DNA from: GWA1-39-11 sp964640435
GTDB lineage: Bacteria; Patescibacteriota; Microgenomatia; Levybacterales; GWA1-39-11
DNA length: 17,687 nucleotides
Direction: 5' to 3'
Assembly: GCA_964640435.1 (NCBI GenBank)
Contig: CAZXFJ010000022.1
Coordinates: forward strand, 1 to 17,687
This document shows, one piece after another, positions 14,275-17,687 of the stretch (the first letter of the stretch is position 1; every line of letters begins with the position of its first letter). A program made the translations under genes and the position numbers. Below the pieces are notes generated by a model, which made no database searches, was not told where the DNA came from, and saw only the letters and a program-made list of their open reading frames with translations.

Positions 14275-14287
14275 TTCCACCCAATGC

Positions 14288-14305
14288 CCTAAAGGAGGAT
14301 TTAGG
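14288..14305 (+). promoter_or_regulatory. Hairpin presenting an SD-like loop in the cassette E leader
   Basis: CCTAAA-GGAGGA-TTTAGG is a perfect 6-bp stem whose loop plus stem reads AAAGGAGGA, a near-perfect anti-16S match. No start codon lies at usable distance, so it may be a ribosome or protein decoy. The real SD of the next gene is AAGGAGGTG at 14382-14390. Confidence 0.4.
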
Positions 14306-14393
14306 CTAGGGAACAATCTAGTAGGAAGATATGCCAAGCAACGGCACCTGCTAAGAGAATAATAGTTGCTCTTTAACGCGAAGGAGGTGCGCT

Positions 14394-15476
14394 ATGCGCT
14401 CACTCACGATTGCGTTTGCCGCTTTGGCGGTACTTTTCCTTTCTGCTTCGACTGGCGCTCAGAGCGCTAGCCAGCAGATCGCTGCTCCGACAATCAACAC
14501 CGCGTTGGTTGCGAACAGCAACATTCAGACTGCGAACATCGTCGTCGATGCAGCTCCTGTTGTCGAGACCGCCCTTCCGGCGGTTCTTGTCGACCGAGTT
14601 GACTGCGCACAGATTCGTCTTGACCCTGACTACCGCTCGGACAACGAGCGACTCTGGTTCCTGACCAACTGTGTCCTGCGTGTGGATGCGGCTTACGCTC
14701 TTCAGCTTCAGCCCCTGACCACCATTGCGACTCCTACCTGGGCCACCGCCCCGGTTGTTGTTCAGACGGCCCCGGTTCAGACCGCGCCGTCAACTGCCTC
14801 TGCCCCTGTGCAGAAGGCTACTCAGTCTGTTCAGACCGCGCCCGTCCAGGCTCAGGCCCAGACATACCCTGCGCCGGACTACTGCAACAACACGTTCCCC
14901 AGCTTCGCTGTGGGCGTCAAGCAGACCATCACTGGCTGCTATCTCATCGGCGATGTCCAGCTTCTCGAAGGCAACGAATTCGTACGCAAGTACGACAACG
15001 ACGCCTCGACTGGTCTTATCACCGATTGCATGACTCGCGTCTGCACGTTCATTCCGGACTTCGCAGGCGCTAACGCGTCATCGCGGTCAATCCAGGACTT
15101 CAACAGCCGTGAAGGCTGTGGTCCAGGTTGCCGCTTCACCACTGTGCAGCAGGTTCCTTTCGAGGCATCCTGCAAGCACGAGGGCTTCTCACTGCTTCCA
15201 CGTGCACGTGAGAAAATCGAGATGGGTTGTACCGTCTCAGGAGACATCAGTGTAAACACCGATCCCAGTGGGGGTGGTGAATACACCAAGCTCTACGTGG
15301 ATGGCAAACCAGCCACTACCGGCACGCTCTACACCTGCAAAAACAAAACAGGTTGTTGGATCATGGCCGGTGAAACTTGGGGAGCAAGTGTTTCTGCCGA
15401 TACGGCGGACAACATTGCGGCTGGCATGCGAAACCACGGCTGTGTAAACGGCTGTTTGGTCGTCAACCGCAACTAG
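14394..15476 (+). CDS. Secreted protein with two six-cysteine repeats (cassette E)
   Basis: The 360-residue protein starts at ATG 14394 after a very strong SD (AAGGAGGTG). A signal peptide covers about 1-25 (MRSLTIAFAALAVLFLSAS, Ala-x-Ser cleavage region). Next comes a segment with C71 and C93, then a Pro/Thr/Gln/Val linker with repeats of VQTAP (about 122-158). The C-terminal half is an obvious tandem duplication. Repeat 1 has C164, C182, C212, C217, C242, C246; repeat 2 has C260, C279, C315, C321, C350, C354. Matching landmarks are GCYLIGDV/GCTVSGDI, DCMTRVC/TCKNKTGC and GCGPGC/GCVNGC. Six cysteines per repeat suggest three disulfides in an extracytoplasmic binding or structural module. No known family is recognised. 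GC content and codons are far from the backbone. Confidence 0.85.
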   Translation: MRSLTIAFAALAVLFLSASTGAQSASQQIAAPTINTALVANSNIQTANIVVDAAPVVETALPAVLVDRVDCAQIRLDPDYRSDNERLWFLTNCVLRVDAAYALQLQPLTTIATPTWATAPVVVQTAPVQTAPSTASAPVQKATQSVQTAPVQAQAQTYPAPDYCNNTFPSFAVGVKQTITGCYLIGDVQLLEGNEFVRKYDNDASTGLITDCMTRVCTFIPDFAGANASSRSIQDFNSREGCGPGCRFTTVQQVPFEASCKHEGFSLLPRAREKIEMGCTVSGDISVNTDPSGGGEYTKLYVDGKPATTGTLYTCKNKTGCWIMAGETWGASVSADTADNIAAGMRNHGCVNGCLVVNRN

Positions 15477-15493
15477 ACTCCCCTACTATTGGA

Positions 15494-15508
15494 GAGGTTA
15501 GATACCTC
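15494..15508 (+). promoter_or_regulatory. Small intergenic hairpin within cassette E
   Basis: GAGGT-TAGAT-ACCTC is a perfect 5-bp stem between the two Cys-pattern genes, 13 nt before the AAGGAG of the second gene. It may modulate relative expression. Confidence 0.35.
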
Positions 15509-15534
15509 AAGTATACAAGTAAGGAGTTACTTTC

Positions 15535-16488
15535 GTGACTAACACGAATAACGACAACAAGGAGAAAAAAGGGGGATTCCCCTGGATTCTCCTGACTGGC
15601 ATCGTGGTAACAGTCGTTATCGTTGCCATCATCGTCGCCGCTCTCACCTCCGGAGGTGGTAACACCTCTGACCAGGATGAGCTCGACCAGGTTCGCGCAG
15701 ACGCTACGGCAACTGCAAAGGCAGCAAGCACGTCCGACGCACCGTCGGCTACGCCCACTGCCAAGCCTGCTACTTCCGCCGCTCCGGCTTCCACCGGATC
15801 GACTGTTAAGTCAGGCCGTGATTCGAACCTACCTGAATGGCTTGGATCCGAGTGTAAGCTCGCTCCCTCCATTCCCGGGGTGAAAGAACGCGTTCAGACG
15901 ACCTACACGGCGGCTGACTCGCTCGCTTACCCCCAGATGCTTCCCGCCGACCCGAATCGCAGCGGCGAGAAGTTCCCGGACAGCAACCCTGTCGCCTATG
16001 GTCACTACCCTCGCGTCGGTTACGACGTGAGCTTCCAGAACGGCGACTACTTCGAGGACTGCTTCGGAGACACCGACGTCCCCCAGTACTACTGGCGGGT
16101 CGAAACCACCGGCTACTTCTGGATTCCTGAATCCAAGAAGACGCCCGATGGCGGCATCTCCTGCATGGCCGACGAGCACAAGGGATGCGCTCTCATCATC
16201 ATCAACCACTTCGGACCCACCATGAAGATCAACGGCGTCTACGACGACAATGGCTTCACGGTCGCTGGCCCCGTGTGGGACATGAGCTCACCGGACAAGG
16301 TTACTGCAGCGGCGCAGGATCTGGTTGACCACTACGTCTACCGTATGATCTACGCCGACGGCAAGCAGAACCGTAACGACGGTACCAACTGCGGCGTCAT
16401 CGAAGGCTGCAACAGTGTCGAGTGGCACGTCGTTGTCTATGGCAACGGCATCCTACAGAAGCACTGGAGCGGTCTCTTCACCCAGTAA
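15535..16488 (+). CDS. Membrane-anchored extracytoplasmic protein with six-cysteine pattern (cassette E)
   Basis: It starts at GTG 15535, 7 nt after AAGGAG. The 317-residue protein has a short Asn/Lys-rich head, one anchor span (about 16-38: PWILLTGIVVTVVIVAIIV) and an Ala/Thr/Ser/Pro-rich stalk to about residue 98. A globular domain (about 100-317) follows with six cysteines: 107, 176, 210, 218, 286, 292. The last four occur as SC-x(7)-C (MADEHKG) and NC-x(5)-C (GVIEG), the same close pairs as in each repeat of the neighbouring secreted protein. The motif NCGVIEGCNSVEWHVV resembles HGCVNGCLVV there. The two proteins are likely diverged relatives that work together at the cell surface (inference). 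No catalytic motif is recognised. Confidence 0.85.
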   Translation: MTNTNNDNKEKKGGFPWILLTGIVVTVVIVAIIVAALTSGGGNTSDQDELDQVRADATATAKAASTSDAPSATPTAKPATSAAPASTGSTVKSGRDSNLPEWLGSECKLAPSIPGVKERVQTTYTAADSLAYPQMLPADPNRSGEKFPDSNPVAYGHYPRVGYDVSFQNGDYFEDCFGDTDVPQYYWRVETTGYFWIPESKKTPDGGISCMADEHKGCALIIINHFGPTMKINGVYDDNGFTVAGPVWDMSSPDKVTAAAQDLVDHYVYRMIYADGKQNRNDGTNCGVIEGCNSVEWHVVVYGNGILQKHWSGLFTQ

Positions 16489-16499
16489 GGGAAGACGCC

Positions 16500-16880
16500 G
16501 TGAACCCCGTCTCCCACATTAACACCTTGGCACCTTGCCTGTGGAGAAAGAAGGACTCAAAACCTTCTTATGGCAGGGTTACCAAAAAGACGACGGAGAT
16601 TCGAAAGATTCGACGTCTTGCGGAGAACAACAGACGAGCTGAGGTAAGACGGCGCTCTATGCGTATCGTCAAATCACCAGCTCACTGGCCTACCGAAGGG
16701 ATTGATCCCTTGAGCAGAGCTTTCAACCGCTTCATCAACGATGCGGAAGACCTTGGCTTTTGGCCAGCCTGCTCTCTTCGCTTTTATGCGATGAAGAACG
16801 ATCCTACTCATAGGCCTTTCTATGCGATGGTATTTGCCCTCGCGATGATTGGTCTGTACGGGATCGGGCTTCAGAGCTAG
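16500..16880 (+). CDS. Basic protein with C-terminal membrane span (cassette E)
   Basis: GTG 16500 was chosen because the longer in-frame ATG at 16422 lies deep inside the preceding gene, while AAGGG lies 9 nt before this GTG. The 126-residue product has a very basic N-terminal half (KKTTEIRKIRRLAENNRR, then RRRSMRIVK) and a middle segment with aromatic residues (SRAFNRFINDAEDLGFW). It ends with one hydrophobic span (YAMVFALAMIGLYGIGL). It is probably tail-anchored with a cytoplasmic basic domain. It follows the anchored Cys protein by 11 nt, so it is in the same operon. No family is recognised. Confidence 0.7.
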   Translation: MNPVSHINTLAPCLWRKKDSKPSYGRVTKKTTEIRKIRRLAENNRRAEVRRRSMRIVKSPAHWPTEGIDPLSRAFNRFINDAEDLGFWPACSLRFYAMKNDPTHRPFYAMVFALAMIGLYGIGLQS

Positions 16881-16901
16881 GGGAACCTGCGGGTTTACAT
16901 A

Positions 16902-16936
16902 GGGGCGGCCCTGACACGCGTTGGGGCCGCCTCCCC
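16902..16936 (+). terminator. GC-rich terminal hairpin of cassette E
   Basis: GCGGCCC (16905-16911) pairs with GGGCCGC (16924-16930), and GGG pairs with CCC after a 2-nt bulge. AAAA rather than T residues follows, so this is not a classical intrinsic terminator. Confidence 0.5.
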
Positions 16937-16949
16937 AAAAACCAATTTC

Positions 16950-17102
16950 AGAGTCTAAAAGTTTGGACGGTTATCGAGCTTGCGAAGAATCGCAGCACCC
17001 GACGGCCAGAAGGACCAACTGACTCTTGTAGAGTGAAGGATGCTGAATGCGTAGAGATGAACCCCCGGGTTCGTTTTGGTCGCATTCGTGCGACTTCTCT
17101 AC
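16950..17102 (+). ncRNA. Candidate structured RNA ending in a compact three-way junction
   Basis: The first part can close with AGAGTC (from 16950) against GACTCT near 17020-17026, with AGTTTGG/CCAACT stacked inside and TGCGA-AGAA-TCGCA within. The second part closes with GTAGAGA (17051-17057) and TCTCTAC (17096-17102), seven perfect pairs. It encloses GAACC/GGTTC (about 17059-17073) and GTCGCA-TTCG-TGCGAC (17079-17094), a UUCG-capped perfect stem. It is too short (52 nt) and has too few arms for a tRNA. It may be an RNA or a folded single-strand DNA end. There is no clear promoter or T-tract. Confidence 0.4.
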
Positions 17103-17106
17103 TCAT

Positions 17107-17119
17107 CCTGTATACCTTT
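17107..17119 (-). repeat. Right copy of the 13-bp inverted repeat
   Basis: CCTGTATACCTTT, the exact reverse complement of 13401-13413. It lies 4 nt beyond the three-way-junction fold, where composition returns to AT-rich. Confidence 0.6.
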
Positions 17120-17190
17120 ACTCTCAAGATTACAAAGCAATTTGCAGTCTTAAGTGTAATATCTTTTGCAAAGAAAGTGAGGTGTTATTT

Positions 17191-17421
17191 ATGAATAAAA
17201 TTTTATCTGACATATTAGGAGTACTTGGAATTATCGCATTAGGCGTGTTAGTTACTGTTGGAGTTTTGTCTTTCTTGACTTACCAAAAGCAAGTTAAGAA
17301 TCAGGCAATGTTCTACTGTTCTACTGCGTCAAAATACGAAGTTAAGGATGGAAAAGCAACTGTTTCATACGCTGTTAAGGAACTTTATGAGAAGTGTCTT
17401 TCAGACATGGGTATCAAATAA
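17191..17421 (+). CDS. Small single-span membrane protein, 76 residues
   Basis: ATG 17191 has GAGGTG (17179-17184) 6 nt upstream; the longer in-frame ATG at 17047 would run through the hairpins and the inverted repeat and is rejected. The product begins MNKILSDILGVLGIIALG, with a span at about 7-31. A short soluble part has two cysteines (C45, and C69 in LYEKCLSDMG). Codons are AT-rich as in the backbone, yet it has an SD as in the cassettes. It may belong to the backbone or to the accessory block's edge. No family is recognised. Confidence 0.7.
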   Translation: MNKILSDILGVLGIIALGVLVTVGVLSFLTYQKQVKNQAMFYCSTASKYEVKDGKATVSYAVKELYEKCLSDMGIK

Positions 17422-17435
17422 GAGTTAAAAACCTT

Positions 17436-17441
17436 TACAAT
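17436..17441 (+). promoter_or_regulatory. -10 box suggesting a leaderless message
   Basis: TACAAT ends 7 nt before the ATG at 17448, so transcription would start at or next to the initiation codon. No convincing -35 was found. Confidence 0.45.
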
Positions 17442-17447
17442 AGTAGT

Positions 17448-17687
17448 ATGAAGCATCTTGCCCGATTCTGTTTCCCTGCACTTTTAGTACTAATAACAGT
17501 TGTTATTTGTGCAACTAATTACACGCCAGGAACATTTTTAACAGGTTGGGATACGCTTCACCCGGAGTTTAATTTCGCGCAGCAAGCAACAAATGAGTTT
17601 TTTGGTGTGTTTAGAACTGATCAAGGACTTGGCGCTGTCGCAGCTCACGCTCATATATCAGAAATCCCAAGGCTAATACTACTTTGG
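17448..17687 (+). CDS. Large membrane protein, N-terminal part only (3' partial)
   Basis: The frame runs from ATG 17448 off the right edge (80 codons). It has a basic start (MKHLARFCF), one hydrophobic segment (about residues 8-25) and an extracytoplasmic stretch including TGWDTLHPEFNF and TDQGLGAVAAHAH. From memory, similar N-termini (GWDxLHPEFNF) occur in very large polytopic membrane proteins of Microgenomates that resemble GT-C glycosyltransferases. I cannot confirm this from 80 residues. Codon use and the leaderless arrangement match the backbone. Confidence 0.65.
   Translation, partial: MKHLARFCFPALLVLITVVICATNYTPGTFLTGWDTLHPEFNFAQQATNEFFGVFRTDQGLGAVAAHAHISEIPRLILLW

Larger units (their letters stand above)
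16881..17190 (+). other. Gap after cassette E: terminal hairpin, structured region, block edge
   Basis: It contains the terminal hairpin (16902-16936), a densely paired stretch (16950-17102) and the right inverted repeat (17107-17119). AT-rich sequence then holds the SD of the next gene. No coding frame is credible. Confidence 0.6.

Noticed and set aside
8025..14305. CRISPR array
   Set aside because: The repeated motifs are short, irregularly spaced and palindromic, with no regular repeat-spacer period and no cas genes.
14331..14354. Seven-residue ORF (MPSNGTC) in the cassette E leader
   Set aside because: SD spacing is too short and there is no sign of attenuation structure around it.
14410..15033. 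Arg/Leu-rich ORFs in other frames of the secreted Cys protein
   Set aside because: They are frame-shifted readings of GC-rich repeats, with no start signals; the signal peptide and Cys pattern fix the true frame.
8263..16936. Integron-like cassette array with attC sites
   Set aside because: The palindromes lack a clear GTTRRRY/RYYYAAC core, the cassettes hold several genes with their own promoters, and no tyrosine integrase is in the window.
17051..17102. tRNA gene
   Set aside because: The closing stem has seven pairs, but the fold is only 52 nt with two arms, no anticodon arm and no CCA-ready end.
17047..17190. N-terminal extension of the 76-residue membrane protein from ATG 17047
   Set aside because: The extension crosses two hairpins and the inverted repeat, while a proper SD precedes ATG 17191 and a hydrophobic segment follows it.

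Overview
The window looks like a chromosomal segment of an uncultured Candidate Phyla Radiation (Patescibacteria) organism, most likely a Microgenomates-type lineage. This is inferred from gene content and style: an AT-rich backbone, AGA-rich coding, giant surface or membrane proteins, a mid-protein S74 chaperone domain, and a DUF11-like surface protein ending in a sortase-like tail. No rRNA or universal marker is present to settle the lineage.

Backbone, positions 1-8060. The end of a large fibre-like surface protein with an S74 intramolecular chaperone domain (3-2354) is followed by an O-antigen ligase/TPR membrane protein (2468-4582). Three minus-strand genes follow: a small protein with an RNA polymerase alpha-CTD-like fold (4592-5230), a membrane-anchored LysM-LysM-M23 cell-wall hydrolase (5255-6355), and transcription terminator Rho (6427-7830). 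Backbone genes have readable sigma70-type promoters, no convincing Shine-Dalgarno (SD) sequences, and two appear leaderless. The other backbone genes are the DUF11-like surface protein (12509-13204) and the start of a large membrane protein (17448-end).

Accessory region, about 8080-12290 and 13400-17120. Two blocks have clearly higher GC and a different gene style. All 13 genes lie on the plus strand, almost all have strong AAGGAG-type SDs, several use TTG or GTG starts, and none has a recognisable metabolic function. They are organised as five small cassettes: A (8618-9901), B (10303-11259), C (11531-12215), D (13612-14207) and E (14394-16880). Most products are small membrane, tail-anchored, basic or secreted proteins. 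The exceptions are a tandem cold-shock-domain-like protein in B and two secreted or anchored proteins in E that share a six-cysteine pattern. Each cassette is preceded by a leader containing a bipartite hairpin, and A, B, C and E end in GC-rich hairpins without a good U-tract. Leaders A and B are clearly related in sequence, and a 13-nt element (TTTCGYTGAYTAG) recurs beside a palindrome before cassettes A, B and C.

The first block opens with a strong candidate non-coding RNA (about 8114-8262) that has its own promoter and a U7 intrinsic terminator. The second block is bracketed by a perfect 13-bp inverted repeat (13401-13413 and 17107-17119), and a compact three-way-junction RNA-like fold sits just inside its right end. 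No transposase, integrase or replication gene is visible, so if these are mobile units they are non-autonomous or incomplete. The most noteworthy candidate for something undescribed is this array of hairpin-led, terminator-ended cassettes of unknown small envelope-type proteins inside a CPR genome.
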